From: Isoetes taiwanensis
Taxonomy: Eukaryota; Streptophyta; Lycopodiopsida; Isoetales; Isoetaceae
Direction: 5' to 3'
DNA: 64,000 nt
Assembly: GCA_021234155.1 (NCBI GenBank)
Contig: JAJEKV010000180.1
Span: forward strand, 374,001-438,000
Notes under the pieces: model-generated
What the model saw: the letters and a program-made list of their open reading frames with translations, nothing else
Databases searched by the model: none
Told to the model about the DNA's origin: nothing
Shown here: one piece after another, positions 1 through 10,800 of the stretch
Numbering within the stretch: position 1 is the first letter of the stretch
How the letters are laid out: every line of letters starts with the position of its first letter
Position numbers and translations under genes: made by a program

Positions 1-1975
1 TGGCATCAAATGTGCTGCTGCCAATCAAACTACAAAACTGCTCGATATGCCTTTAGGTTTGGATATCAACATTAAGACACTCTGGAGTCCCATTGTTGAA
101 AGGATCAGGAGGAAGCTTAATAATTATGGCAGTTGCCTATCTTTAGCTGGTAGGGCTATCATTGCTTCCTCTGTCATAGCAAGCTCTCATGTATACTTCT
201 CTTCTGCTCTTATTGCTCCAAAATGCATTTATCAACAATTAGAGAGAATCATCAGAAATTTTATTTGGGGAAAGAATCATTTGGTAAATTGGAACTCTAT
301 TACCAGAAAGAAAAGCTTAGGTGGCCCTGGCTGTAAAAATCTGTTGCTGCAAGCATATGCTCTGGGGGGAAAATACATTTGGAAAAATTTATTTTATAGA
401 GACAATCCTGCTACTCAGTTTTCCAATATTGGCTATCAAGAAGTGTCATTAAGAGCCATCCATCTATTGGGCGCCAGTTGCCTGATTCTGCCTTCTATGA
501 TATCAAACCTGCTGCTAATGCCTCCCCTTTGATGAGAAATCTATTAATGGCATGGAATAATGTCTCCAAAGCGTTTTCTTATTCTAAGCTAAATCAAGCT
601 CATCATGCCATGAATATTTTTTGGAATCCTGATTTGTCTAAGAGGGATAATATTCCATTGGCTATAATTCATCCTAAGATCTATAGAAAATGGCTGGACA
701 ATAATGTCTGCAACCTAGGTGATCTCTGGTACAATGGAAATTGGATCTCCTGGACTAGGCTTAAGGCTAAAATTAGGGGATCTAGCTCTGATAGAATGCT
801 ATATAAACACATCATCAACAAGGTGGCCAACATAAATTTGGATGCAAATCTCATTTGTGAAATTGACTGGTCCTTCAAAGGGAAAAAAATATACAAGGTA
901 TCTCAGATTTATGATTACTTAAATAACTCGGATTTGCCATCAAAAGCATCAATTTGCTGGCATATTTCTGAGCAGGCTGAAGCTAACCTGTATAGAAATC
1001 TTTGGAATTCATATTGTGCTCCCAAAATTTGTTATTTTAATTGGCTAATTGCAAATAAAAGTGTCCCAAATCTCCAAACTATTTGCAGACACCAAAGAAA
1101 CCTGGAGAATAATACCCTTGATAATATGGTTTCCCCAGGATGTGGTATTGAAGAGTCTATGGAGCATATTTTCTTATTCCCAAAATTGAGCAGCTTTTGG
1201 TTTTAGTTTGAAATGCAGATCAATATTCAAAGGCCTGTCAGAATGATTGATTTTATGATGAATAATAATGCTCTTCCCAACACTATATGCTTCATTGCTC
1301 TTTGGAACATTTGGAAACACAGAAATAGATGTTTATATGGTGGTCACAACCCGGCTGTCTTTTGGATTAAATTGCAGGTTATCTTTGACATAGAGCTTAC
1401 AGCCATTGCTCAAAGGAATAAATATGATGATGCCAATTTTGATCAACATTGGAATTTGCTTGGACAATTTTCTGGCATGCAACTCAAACAGGCTTATTTG
1501 AAATAGTAGACTGGGGAAAGCATTTCACTCCAATTTTATTTCCACAGTTCCGAGATCATTTCCACTTCATTGACACCTACAACTTCTAATCCCCTTCCTT
1601 ATTTTATGATCAGCTCTTTTTGCAGATTAGTGGCTCAATGCATCTAATAAAAAGTTTCAGCTTCATCAGAAAGAAAGATTCGAGCTTATGCCTTTTCAAA
1701 AGAAGCTGCTGTTTTTTATAGCTGTATCTTTTATGCTACTTAATTCTCATGTTCTTAAAAGCTTTTCAATTTATTAGACAAAGAGGATCTTATCCATAAA
1801 CATTGTTATTACTAGATATATTCTCATATTTTATATGGGCTTAACCTTAAGTCCAACTGTTTCTAGAAAATGCTGCTGACATACTTTATCATGCACACTC
1901 TCTATTTTGTACTTATTTTCCATAATTAATGATTAAAAAGCTTCATTCTCTCAAAAAAAAAAAGAAAAAAAAAAG
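1..1975 (+). mobile_element. Poly(A)-tailed LINE (L1-like), 5'-truncated 3' half
   Basis: The segment encodes the end of the reverse transcriptase and the C-terminal region of a plant L1-type LINE, followed by about 470 bases of 3' UTR and an A-rich tail at 1953-1975. The protein resembles the more complete LINE at 36.5-40.97 kb: both share the stretch SLAGRAIIASS / SLAGIILIANS and the following SSHVYFS. The 5' part lies outside the window or is lost. It abuts a different LINE at about 1981, so the two elements are nested or adjacent. Confidence 0.88.
47..1506 (+). pseudogene. LINE ORF2 C-terminal region (RT thumb, zf-RVT-like), broken
   Basis: Three consecutive open stretches (47-532, 478-1206, 1213-1506) form one decayed ORF2 C-terminus. 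The first covers the RT thumb and connection region and shifts frame near 478, where the LINE at 36.5 kb reads on without a break. The second carries the Cys/His-rich zf-RVT-like region (CGIEESMEHIF). It ends at a TAG at 1204-1206 with coding potential continuing in the next open stretch (FIALWNIWKHRNR), a motif usual at the end of plant LINE ORF2 proteins. The catalytic RT core is not in this fragment. It cannot make a functional enzyme. Confidence 0.8.
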
Positions 1976-1976
1976 G
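1953..1976 (+). repeat. LINE poly(A) tail
   Basis: An A-rich run, interrupted by one G, directly follows a TTAATGATTAAAAAGC-type 3' end. The same style of end precedes the A tracts at 8866, 40941 and 57464. Confidence 0.85.
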
Positions 1977-1989
1977 GGCCATTGACATT

Positions 1990-2472
1990 GTGCCTCGGGA
2001 AAAGCTATGGGCAAGATTGCAACAGCTGGAGGTTCCTGTATATTTGCAGAATGCAGTGTACAAATTATATGAGAGATGCTCGGGTTGGTTGCAGCCGACA
2101 AACCGACCATTTGATATTAGTATTGGGGTTCGCCAGGGGTGCCCTCTCTCTCCAACATTGTTTGGGCTTTACATTGATCAGTTGGAGAGCTGGCTTGCTG
2201 ACAATGCGGGCAACGGTGCTCATCTTCTACACCGGATCATCAAACAATTAATATATGATGATGATGATGTGGACCTCCTAGCTTACACTCCAGCAGACAT
2301 GCAGCGCCATCTCGATGCTCTGGACACATTCTGCCAAGCGACTGATATTCGAGTCAACCTACCAAGACTAAGGTGGTCCTCATATCATCCTCACGTCAGC
2401 CGAGGATCCCTTCCTTCAGTTACCGAGGGCAAAATGTTTAAGTGGCACCCACATACAAATATTTGGGAGTAG
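1990..2472 (+). pseudogene. LINE reverse transcriptase palm fragment
   Basis: The 160-residue open stretch holds RT motif B (RQGCPLSP) and, about 55 residues later, the catalytic block. That block appears as LIYDDDDVDLLAYTP, where the usual YADDVDLL seems altered or expanded by an extra Asp. Conserved LINE wording follows (PADMQRHLDALDTFC). The frame breaks near 2400 and coding similarity resumes in other frames up to 3364. The altered YADD box and the breaks mean no active polymerase is expected. Confidence 0.8.
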
Positions 2473-3076
2473 AGTTTCCTTCTACTATGCATTGGGACAC
2501 ATCCATACGGCTAATTGGAAGGCACTATATACAATGCAGAACAATAGTCACAGAGCGGAGCTGTATGACTGGGTCCATCAGTCGCACATGTTCAAGGTCT
2601 TAGTGGAGCCTGTCCTTTTATATGGGGTTGAAGTATGGGACCCAATAGTGTCTCTTGCTACCTAGAATGACTTAGAGCAGGTGGACAAAGCCTTCCTCGT
2701 ATGAGCACTGGGGGTGAAGTCCACAGTCCCATATCAAATTTTGTTGCAGGAGACGGGTTTCTTGCTTCTTCAGAGGATGGCCCTTGATCGCCATATTGTC
2801 TATTTTCAGAAGGTGGGCAATATGAACGATGCTCATCTCCCTAACCTAGTTTATATCATGGCAATGGGGCCGTAGTGCCTCAAGGCCTGCTGGAGGGAAA
2901 AGAGAGCTCAATGGTTGGCTAGATCAGGAGCACAGGTGCATACATGTACAAACAGAGGCGGATCAAACCATAGCTTGAGGCAATATCTTGATGCTTGCTT
3001 CCTCAGCAAGCTCTGGGATGCCAATGCCCTTGAATAGGTCAAGACAGCACACTACCAGCGCCACATAAATCCCATA

Positions 3077-3364
3077 TTGAAACAGGGCCTACAATGCTAC
3101 ATGCGTACTCATTTGCCTATGAAAAGATGCAAACTCATTGCCTCCATTCGCACAGGGGCACATCATCTTCGAATTGAGACGGACAGATGGATTGGTGAGC
3201 TATGCCAGAACAGGCTTCGTCAATGCTGCCAAATGAGAGTCATTGAGGAGGAACCTCATACTCTTCAAAGCTGCCCATCATATGATCAAATCTGGACGCG
3301 CTATGCTGAGTTGGTCAGGCCTGGCCAGCCACTACATGTGACAGTGAGCACGGTTTCCGTATGA
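3077..3364 (+). pseudogene. LINE ORF2 C-terminal zinc-knuckle region
   Basis: This 95-residue stretch continues the LINE above. It carries HHLRIETDRWI followed by RLRQCCQMRVIEEEPHTLQS and CPSYDQI. This matches the C-terminal Cys-x-x-Cys...His...Cys block typical of this LINE lineage, in which the first Cys pair is usually followed by 'E-E-H' and a final Cys-Pro. Here the spacing is slightly degraded. The fragment at 6234-6710 carries the same block in better shape. Confidence 0.7.
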
Positions 3365-3612
3365 ACGCTGGGATTATACCATTAGGATCTCATGGATATG
3401 CGAGATCAACTATGTCCTCCGGCACACACTTGACATGTATATATACATATATTTTATGATGATGTATACTTATACCGTTTGACAACATTCTTATTACTGC
3501 CATGGTTTTTCTCTCGAAAACCCTTCAGGGCGAGGGTTTTTTAACCCGACCCGCTCCTTCATTGGATCCCATAGGCCGATTGGTCTCCGTGGACGATAAA
3601 AATTATTCTTTC

Positions 3613-3717
3613 TTTCTTCTTTCATTTTTTATGGAAAAAACAGACTATATTCATAAGAAAGCCTATAACATCAGAGGATAGACATAGTATATCAAAAAAG
3701 AACAGGAAAGCATTTTA
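3613..3717. other. Short spacer, no gene seen
   Basis: AT-rich spacer between the LINE tail and the 3' end of the minus-strand histone-like pseudogene. No recognisable poly(A) tail of a processed copy is seen here on the minus strand. Confidence 0.6.
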
Positions 3718-4581
3718 AATTGGTTGTAAAGGGGAATTAGGATCTGGCAACTCTTTTTTTTTGTTGTATGCAGATTCAAAATTACGACCATAGTATTCCG
3801 GATCCCATATGCATAAAACCAGGTGCATGTCCTTGGGCATGACAGTCACCCTCTTGGCATATATGGCTGCAAGCTGCGAGTCCTCGAACAGACTGACCCC
3901 AATTGGCTTCCACGGCCATTTAAAGAGCATTCAAATTTGTTACTTGAATTCTATATGTGACATTATGTATAATGCCACATTCTTGCAGTATTCTTTCACA
4001 AGCCTCGCAAATGGGGGACGTGGAATGACCAACTCAGTGCTCTTCTGATACTTCTTAATCGCGCGGACTGCTTTGATACTAGGCTTTGTCCCCCGCTTCT
4101 TTCTTGCTAGCTCTGTTGGTTGTTGTTGTTGCGGCGGCTGCTCTCTGCGGCTCCAATTTGGTTGCTACCCTCACCCACTTCATTTTGCTGTTCATTTTGA
4201 GGCTGATGCTCAGCCGCCTCTTCTGACTGTCTCCTCACATATCTAACAATTTCGTGGCCTCCTTTGATTAAAAGCCTGTGGCGCGCTTACAGGCGGATCA
4301 ATAACAGCCCCTTGCCCATCTATCAATCTAACGTCATAATCTGCTTGCCAATCTGTGACCCTTTCATCTTCCGTCTCCGAGCCAGAGTTGACCTCTCTAC
4401 TTACTCTAGAGGTAGTTCCCTTACCATATGTCATGTGGAGTTTTTTACCTGGCTTTTTTAGACATTGTTGGAGGAGGCGAATCTCGATTAGAGACTTCAG
4501 ATTCACTTGAAGGAGGAGGAGTAATATAATCACCCGACCTAATACCATTTGAATCCTTGCGATTTGCTTAGTTCGATCCAT
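3718..4581 (-). pseudogene. Histone H3-like (possibly centromeric H3) pseudogene
   Basis: Read on the minus strand, the segment opens with MDRTKQIAR at 4581, an H3 N-terminus. One base out of frame it continues as KDSNGIRSGDY. A long, polar tail follows (about 160 residues, against about 40 in canonical H3). The histone fold begins near 4089 with AVRAIKKYQKSTELVIP and PPFARLVKEY (helix aN, a1) and stops at 3943. After a gap it resumes as SLFEDSQLAAIYAKRVTVMPK (3900-3830), the a2-L2-a3 block. The normal ARRIRGERA end is replaced by LCIWDPEYYG. A long divergent tail and 'VIP' before helix a1 are features of plant CENH3, but a decayed ordinary H3 variant is also possible. Several frameshifts, a TAA and missing loop-1 residues mean it cannot encode a histone. 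Confidence 0.72.
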
Positions 4582-5388
4582 GGCTTCTCAGCGGAAGGCG
4601 CTTTATACTACAAACACTCTGATAAAAAATGGACAACTGGCAAGAGATGAATAGTAAAAAACTGAAGCTAAAAGTATGATATACTGGTAACTTTTTTAAA
4701 AATTAATGTACGAACTATTTCATGCAAAAACAAAAAAAAAAAAAAAGAAATTCAAAATGCTAAGCAATAGACAATTTCTTATTGATTGCAAACTCACTAA
4801 ACTTTACGCTACCCTCCTGCTATAGCCAACCATAATGCCATCAATGATGTAATGAAAGTCAGGTGCAATTTTTTTTGTCTCCATTAGCACTTTTAATTCT
4901 AACAATGGCCATTCGACGTTCATTGTCAGTGTATAAATGACTTCCTCCCCTCGCCATACCTGAATATCTAGCGCATTTGAATGTTTGTTATGGTCCTTAA
5001 ATAGCTTCCGATGAGATGTACAACCTCTTTTTTTTTTTTCTGTTCCTTTGTTCTAGTTGACATTTAATATATAAATCTTGTTTTGGAAGAAAATATCCGA
5101 ACTTAAAAAAGGATTTAACTTTGCGGGGCTTTGTTATTTGATTGGAAGGTTCGTAAGATAGAAATCCCATGAGGGACCCACAGATAGGCCATCCACAAAG
5201 TCAGCAGAGGGCAGAAACCATGCATATGTCTTTAGAGCACACCATCTGAAATATATTAGTAAATACCTCAAATGATGTGAAGATATTGAAACTCATTCAC
5301 ACCTCCATTTTCAAACAATCCTGCCTATACCCCATTAGCCACGTATTTCTTCATTGCGATTAAATTGTTTTCATTAATTTGTGGCTTA
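4582..5388. other. Non-coding spacer
   Basis: AT-rich DNA with an A-tract at 4729-4746 and a T-tract at 5028-5039. I see no coding or structured element. Confidence 0.5.
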
Positions 5389-5833
5389 AAACAATTCACT
5401 TAACGGGGGTAATTCAACCGCCCTCAAGTTCGGTCTCCTAATTTTTAGGCTGTAATCATGGCCATAAAACCAGATGCCCATGCCCCGCAAGAGGATATCA
5501 TCTATACCTTGGAAAAAGAACAAGCCTGATGTCTATATGATAGACGACAAGGACACTAGTAATGCTTTTGGCCGGAATGATATCCTCAATATCTGATAAA
5601 CGTATACCTGCAACGAAATAAACAAAAGAAGAAGATCACACGACATGAAGTTGGGCCTTGTATTTTAATAGCTGACAACTTGTTTTACATCGTGTGATCC
5701 ACTTAGCGTGGTTTCCATTTGAGGGTAATTTTGGGAAAGTTCTTGTGGTGGAGATTAGCTCATTTGCCATATTCGAAGGGGTATATGCATATTGTATTGT
5801 TATACTTTCTACTTTTTGACTGCTAGAATTCAA
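5389..5833 (-). pseudogene. Unidentified minus-strand exon-like segments
   Basis: On the minus strand, a splice-acceptor-like GTTGCAG near 5610 is followed by coding-like sequence (IRLSDIEDIIPAKSITSVLV). One frame over it reads DILLRGMGIWFYGHDYSLKI and runs to a stop near 5390. Upstream, 5636-5833 is open for 65 residues (start MNSSSQKVESITIQY). I do not recognise the protein. The amino-acid composition looks coding, but the frameshift inside the downstream segment argues for a decayed exon. It could belong to the truncated gene at 6924-8069 or be unrelated. Confidence 0.3.
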
Positions 5834-5849
5834 TTTGAACTCTTTTATT

Positions 5850-6810
5850 CTCCCTATCTAATGCATCCGCACATCTCCTCGCCATCATCTCTTAACTCTA
5901 TGGTCACCTCTCGTTGATCGCGGCATACTCATCCATGAACCTATGGAGACATAACCTCCTTCCCGACCTTGAGAGTTCTGTAAATGAGGCAAACATATAA
6001 AGACTATAAGAGCAATATCTGGAAACTTCATACATATTAAGGACATGCGTAACTCCAAGTGATCTTCCCACCAAGATGCAATTTTACAAAGATCGCTTCC
6101 TTGAGATCAGTAAGATGGTTTTATCGAGAGACCAGGGTATTTTGAATATTCGCCTAGCACATAAAGTGAGATATGCTATTGGTCAGCTCAGGGCCTCATC
6201 TGATCAGCTTGAGATTGAGGCTGGCCATGCAAGTTGACCAAGGTCGAGCGCTCGAAGAGGATCTGCAGATTGTGTCAGTTGAATGTAATTGAGTCTGAGG
6301 AACGTTTTATCATTACATGTCCAGTCTATTATGAAATACGGGACAGATACCATTGCCTGTTTGGGGAACCTACCTCCCTCTCAAAATTGATCAGATATGA
6401 GGACCAGAAATGTATAGCTCATTTCCTTCACCAAATGACTGTGCATAGAAGAAATCTGTCGAAGGAGCAGGCTGGGGGAGGAGCGGGACAGGAAAATGAC
6501 CCTACACAAAGGCAGATTGGAGGTAATAATGCTAATAAATGGAAATTAGGTCCTCTTCTTGGACCATGTCATCCGATCTCAAAAGGGATAACCATAAAAG
6601 TCTCTAGAGGAAGAAAGTGGACAGTAAGGAAAACCATAAGCAGAAGACAAAAGTTTCATGATTTCATCGTTTTAGTTTTTCTTTTTTATACAACATCTAG
6701 GAGGCTGTAAATGCGCGCCTAGCTGTACATGATTGGTGTATATTTGATCTCATAGACCCAACTGGTCTCTTGTAGACGTTAATCTAATCTTTCTTGTCCC
6801 ATTATGTGAT
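5850..6810 (+). mobile_element. TTTC-tailed LINE, 3' fragment
   Basis: This is the 3' end of a LINE of the same lineage as 1981-3612. It has a degenerate ORF2 C-terminus from about 5850 (TKMQFYKDRFLEIS, then VRYAIGQLRASSDQLEIEAG) and the Cys-rich block at 6234-6340. The 3' end reads CTCATAGACCCAACTGGTCTC followed by a TCTTTC run near 6785-6800. That end matches the tail at 3565-3612 in order and wording. It is 5'-truncated and has an in-frame stop near 6232. Confidence 0.75.
6234..6710 (+). pseudogene. LINE ORF2 C-terminal Cys-rich fragment
   Basis: A 158-residue open stretch begins with RICRLCQLNVIESEERFIIT, giving the CxxC pair, and then CPVYYEIRDRY, the last Cys-Pro. The expected His appears as Phe or Ile, so the zinc site may be broken. 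After about residue 85 the reading runs into low-similarity sequence that is probably 3' UTR. It is the C-terminal tip of a LINE ORF2 and is not a host gene. Confidence 0.65.
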
Positions 6811-6923
6811 GGTATATATTTCTGCAGAGTGTAAGTGATTAATTTCTCCCTTACTCTATTACTTCTGGCTGAAAAGAGAAATCTAGAAACCACGCAACTC
6901 TTGCACTGCGTATATTCCCTCAC

Positions 6924-8069
6924 CCAGTTGTTCGTTCCACCACATAGTTTGCAATGTATAGTCCAATAAATGTTGCCCAGAGAGAATAAACCGGAGATAT
7001 GTTATCTGATTGTTCCGTGCAATTGTCAGTGCATCCTGGCTGGGATAATCACTTGCAGAACCTACTGGAGCCAACCAAATTTTACAAACTTGCTCCTTAA
7101 ATTCGTGAATCTGAGGCCATTTCTTAAGCAAGCCTGTTACGTTAGACTTCATCACAGTCTCAAAGATCAGAGCAGAGGAAGCCTGGCGACTTAAATAACT
7201 GCCCTTTAAAGGCCCACGACTACCACAGTGACTGTAAAACACACAACATGCTATGCTCAACACCTGCCATTGCAAATAAACTAGTAAGGATAACAAAGAG
7301 AAGGACCCAAAGTATGTGAACTGTTAATGTGGAAAAACTAATTTTGTTGGTGTATCAATCCCGTCACACGCACATGGAAAATATAATGAGGTCGATAATA
7401 TATTAATGTATCTTCGTTTATGAAAAAATATATCTTTTTTAAATAGGAAGAAATAGAAGAAGTTCCGTACTGTACTGTTTTGCAGAATGATGAGTATTTC
7501 TGGACGGTTTCCTACCAAGCGAGGTGCTAAGCCTAGATACCATAGTCCCAGAAACGTTATATGAAAAACAATCAAAACCAGAAGAGATGACATAAATAAT
7601 ATCAGAAATAATGACAAGTTCATTCGAATGTCAACTCCCATAGATTGAAAGCTTGGAAGATGGTAAACTGCAGCAACTAATAACCATGCAACATACCTAT
7701 TGTCATATGAGTGTCACAAATTAGGATTCAACCTATTGATCATAAAATTATTAGTTTTCCAAGAATAAGAACTTACCATCGGCTAAAGTTGGAATAGCTA
7801 GGCTCGATAGTTTTGTTATAAAATGGTGAGCAAAAAAAGTAGAAATGGCCAAATAAAAATGCGTAGATGAACCACCATTTTACATTGTTATCCATCTTGC
7901 GAATAAGTGTGTGCATATTATCTATAGATATAAAAAAAAGAGAACCCACTAACACAGCCAATATCGCATGACGAGAATACTCATGCGGATATGGATATTG
8001 GTGTGTGAAAATTTCCTTGACCTCTCCATCTTTATACAGAATATTGGCACTGTAATTAGAGCTCATCAA
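6924..8069 (-). pseudogene. Calcineurin-like phosphoesterase (multi-TM plant family), truncated
   Basis: Three exons of the N-terminal membrane region are recognisable: 8069-7777, 7696-7471 and 7263-6924, with GT-AG introns and matching phase. Exon 1 holds the family hallmark HQYPYPHEYSRHAILAVLVG, then NMHTLIRKMDNNVKWW and YSNFSRW. Exon 2 holds HLPSFQSMGVDIRMNLSLF and GLWYLGLAPRLVG. Exon 3 starts VLSIACCVFYSHCG and holds APVGSASDYP. After that some 15-20 codons are missing and the frame changes to ISPVYSLWATFIGLY, ending at a donor (ACTGG|GTGAGG). The metallophosphoesterase catalytic domain expected downstream is not found; a LINE tail follows instead. This is a truncated gene copy that keeps its introns, so it is not a processed pseudogene. 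Confidence 0.8.
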
Positions 8070-8074
8070 TTTCT

Positions 8075-8877
8075 AGTTGCAATTGCAACGGGACTTGGGG
8101 TTCATATCTCACACTCCATCATGAATGGTCCAAGGATGTGTGTTTCTATGCCTGTGGACTCGCCTTTACCAGATTGTGTAGTTGTGAAGAGCGGGCCTTG
8201 GTATAAGAAGTTGGATCTTAAGCTTCTGAATGGTCCAGAATTAGCCCGTTTGTTTTCTGATAAGGAGGCTTTTGCTAGCTTTCGTCGAGGTACTCGTGCA
8301 TCTCAGGCATCTGTTCAACATTCTTCTCAGGTTCAAGCTCCTACTGTTATTTCTTCATCTATTCATGATCAACCTTTGCCAGTTGCCTTGCATTCCTCGG
8401 CTATGGAAGATGCTCTACACACTGTTCCAATAGTGTCGTCCTTAGCACCGTCAGCTACAGCTATAGTTCCTACCACTCTCCCCGTTGTTGCTTCTGCTTC
8501 TCATGCTTCTGAGGTTGTTATGGCTGATGGTCCTAATCTTTCGTGCGCTAAAGAGTCATGCCAATAGGTCAATTGGAAGAAGGCAGGAAGGAAGAAGTCA
8601 GTTATGTCATCTCACGAGGCTATCCTACCTCGTTCCATTTAGTGGCATGATAACTTGATGTCTGTTGATGATCATCTCGATGTTGCAGAACATGTTGATT
8701 GTGATGAGGCCATTAACGCCTCAAGGTGGCACAAGGAGTATGATTATGTACTGTGTATGAGTGGTTTTGCTTAGTGAACCATCTCGTCCTCTAGGTTTTC
8801 AGTCCCATGTCACAGGTCCCTTGTATGTATCTTGACATTCCTTGATAATAGATTATCGTTCTTCAAAAAAAAAAAAC
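8075..8877 (+). mobile_element. LINE ORF1-like fragment with poly(A) tail
   Basis: The open stretch 7968-8567 starts as antisense of the phosphoesterase exon 1. From about 8070 it reads as plant LINE ORF1: GLGVHISHSIMNGPRMCVSM and PVDSPLPDCVVV resemble the DUF4283-type domain block that comes before the zinc knuckle. A Ser/Ala/Val-rich stretch follows to a TAG at 8565. Coding-like sequence (TGGAAGAAGGC) continues beyond it. An A-tract at 8866-8877 closes the element. No zinc knuckle or ORF2 is present, so it is internally deleted or a partial copy. Confidence 0.55.
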
Positions 8878-9572
8878 TATATTCAAATGTCAACTTTTGG
8901 CTCTATCACCACTGAAATAAGACTTCCTCATTGCATCACTTACATAAGACGATAACAGCAATCAGACCATGAATGCCATGTTTACTTAAAACATCATTGC
9001 AATACACTCTCCTTCTACATGTTAGCACTCCAGGACCTACCATGGGTTGGGACCTAGGAACTCCATGGACAATATGATGATGGAAGCAAGTGTTACGCGT
9101 CCAGAAAATTGAGTTCGTTCTTCCTCATAGGTAAACTGTGCAAATGATAATTTGGTGTATTATAAACAGGTCCGCTACCATTTTATATCCGCTCTCACAT
9201 AATCTAATTTGGTACCAGGAACCATTTCAAGGAAAGAGCTGGAGAGATAACTGAACTAAGGAGTTAGACCTTATGGCAGAGGGGCAATTCTACAAAGTGT
9301 CCCACGCCATGGGTAAAAATGGGAATAAAATTATGCTCTTAAGCTTTTTCAAAATCAATGTCGTTAGCCGTAGTCTTCCAACCAAGAGTTTACAGCCACA
9401 AAAAGATATCTTAAGTCGTTAAGATGACAACTATGCGAAAAATGATAACCATTGTAGAGCTGATCAGCTATTTAGCATTGTAGATGCTAAGTCTCATGTA
9501 AACCATCACATTGGGCTACATAACACTTGAAACCACACTACTCTGCCCATACAATTTTCTGATTTCCAACTA
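8878..9572. other. Spacer, nothing recognised
   Basis: Roughly 700 bases without convincing coding potential on either strand. It may include 3' UTR of the pseudogene that follows on the minus strand. Confidence 0.5.
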
Positions 9573-10800
9573 TTATGAGCTTAAGACAATAAATTTGTTA
9601 ATGATAGCAGAACGAACACCACTAGAAGAAATTGCAAAAACGCAAGATATTAGCTTGCAACCTGAGAAGTCTTGTTCAAACAAATGACATAACCGGAGTG
9701 GGATCATTGGGTCCCTTCTTGCCAAAGTTTCTTCAGAGATATAAAAACCCCAAAATGAACCGGTTTTAAAGTTTCCCATGCTTTCTGTCTTTTTAATTTT
9801 GCATCTTCTTTCTCTTCGTCTTCTTGTGCTGGAAGCCCCTGTGGATATGCTGCCATAGTTGCCATGGTTCTTCGAATTATAATGGCATCTACACTTGGCA
9901 GTTTTAAAGTCCATGTCCCAGAATTCTCTTCCCAATGTACTAGTGAAAGTTTCTTTGGACTAGGACCAGGAACCTGCATTGTTTAATCCACATTGATAAG
10001 TTTGTGCTCAACTATAATGTAAAGGATAAAACATCGTGCACATTATAGATAGATGGATAGTATCTTTTTCTAGAACTGCACGACAAATTAACCAACATTC
10101 CTAAAATATTTTAAAAGCCCAAATACTTGCGGGTTTCATTTCACCTGTAACCTGGGACGTCTAGGCCGAGATGCACGTAGTTTTTGTAGCTCTCATGCAC
10201 TGGCAATTCCTAGCACAGCCGACTCATAAGTCCCAATGTTGCCTCGTATTCATCCAGAAGAATGTAGCACTAAGTAAGAATCCACACTGTTGGGCACAGA
10301 TGGAGGAACCCATTGCCTAGTGTTGAAGATTAAACCCAGTTTCGCAGGTATACTATCATATCCACATGCAAAAACAACCAGGGAACCATTTTCTAAAGCC
10401 TTGAAATGATACGCTGCTTCCATTCTTTCCATAAACTCAGGCTCCCCAGTAATGTCCAAATAATCAATCCTTGCCTCCACACAAGCCTTAACCACAGGCT
10501 CGCCATAGAGTCTGAAAGGGCCAACACAACTTACCAGAAGACAAGTGGCAGAGCAAATCCTAGCAAGGGAATCTGGTTTGTTTATATCCGCTTGAAGATG
10601 GGAATCTGAGGTGGAGATGCTGATTTGGAAGCCCATTTTAGGGCTTCTACAAGTTTGGATTCACTGCGACCTGCGATCGCGATTTAAACTTGGTTAAACT
10701 TGAGGAATTCACGAAGTACATATTCACCTGTGAAATCCGAGACTCCAAAGAGAAGGGCGCCGGAATGGATGAGACAACCCGTTAGCCGGTTTTCAAACTG
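9573..10800 (-). pseudogene. Saccharopine dehydrogenase-like oxidoreductase pseudogene (2 exons)
   Basis: This minus-strand copy belongs to the plant family often annotated as saccharopine dehydrogenase-like or trans-acting enoyl-reductase-like. Exon 1 (about 10800-10147) carries DFTGEYVLREFLKF (nucleotide-binding strand region), IAIAGRSESKLVEALKWA and CVGPFRLYGEPVVKACVEAR. DYLDITGEPEFMERMEAAYH, ACGYDSIPAKLGLIF and GNIGTYESAVLGIASA follow. An intron (GT near 10146, AG at 9973) leads to exon 2 (VPGPSPKKLSLVHWEENSG, LKLPSVDAIIIRRTMATM, KPVHFGVFIS). Breaks include TAA after FNQV near 10684, frame changes near 10630 and after 10253, TGA inside exon 1 near 10190, and a frameshift near 9705. The glycine-rich ATGFTG motif is altered. 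The C-terminal third is missing. Non-functional. Confidence 0.82.

Larger units (their letters stand above)
1981..3612 (+). mobile_element. LINE of a second lineage, RT to 3' end, TTTC-repeat tail
   Basis: This is a 5'-truncated non-LTR retrotransposon whose protein and tail differ from the poly(A) LINEs. It starts within the RT palm (VRQGCPLSPTLFGLYIDQLE at about 2125-2190) and runs through a degenerate connection region to a Cys/His C-terminal motif near 3200-3280. It ends in a short conserved 3' tail (CCCATAGGCCGATTGGTCTC, then a run of TTTC) at 3565-3612. Related tails occur at 6745-6800 and 16850-16915. Several stops and frameshifts make it inactive. Confidence 0.82.

Noticed and set aside
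7968-8074. First 35 codons of the plus-strand frame 7968-8567
   Set aside because: They are the antisense of the phosphoesterase exon 1, whose minus-strand reading matches its family.
3646-8885. ACTATATTCA near 3650 and again at 8876 as a target-site duplication of one large insertion
   Set aside because: Only about ten AT-rich bases are shared and the intervening 5 kb contains unrelated pieces in both orientations, so coincidence is likelier.
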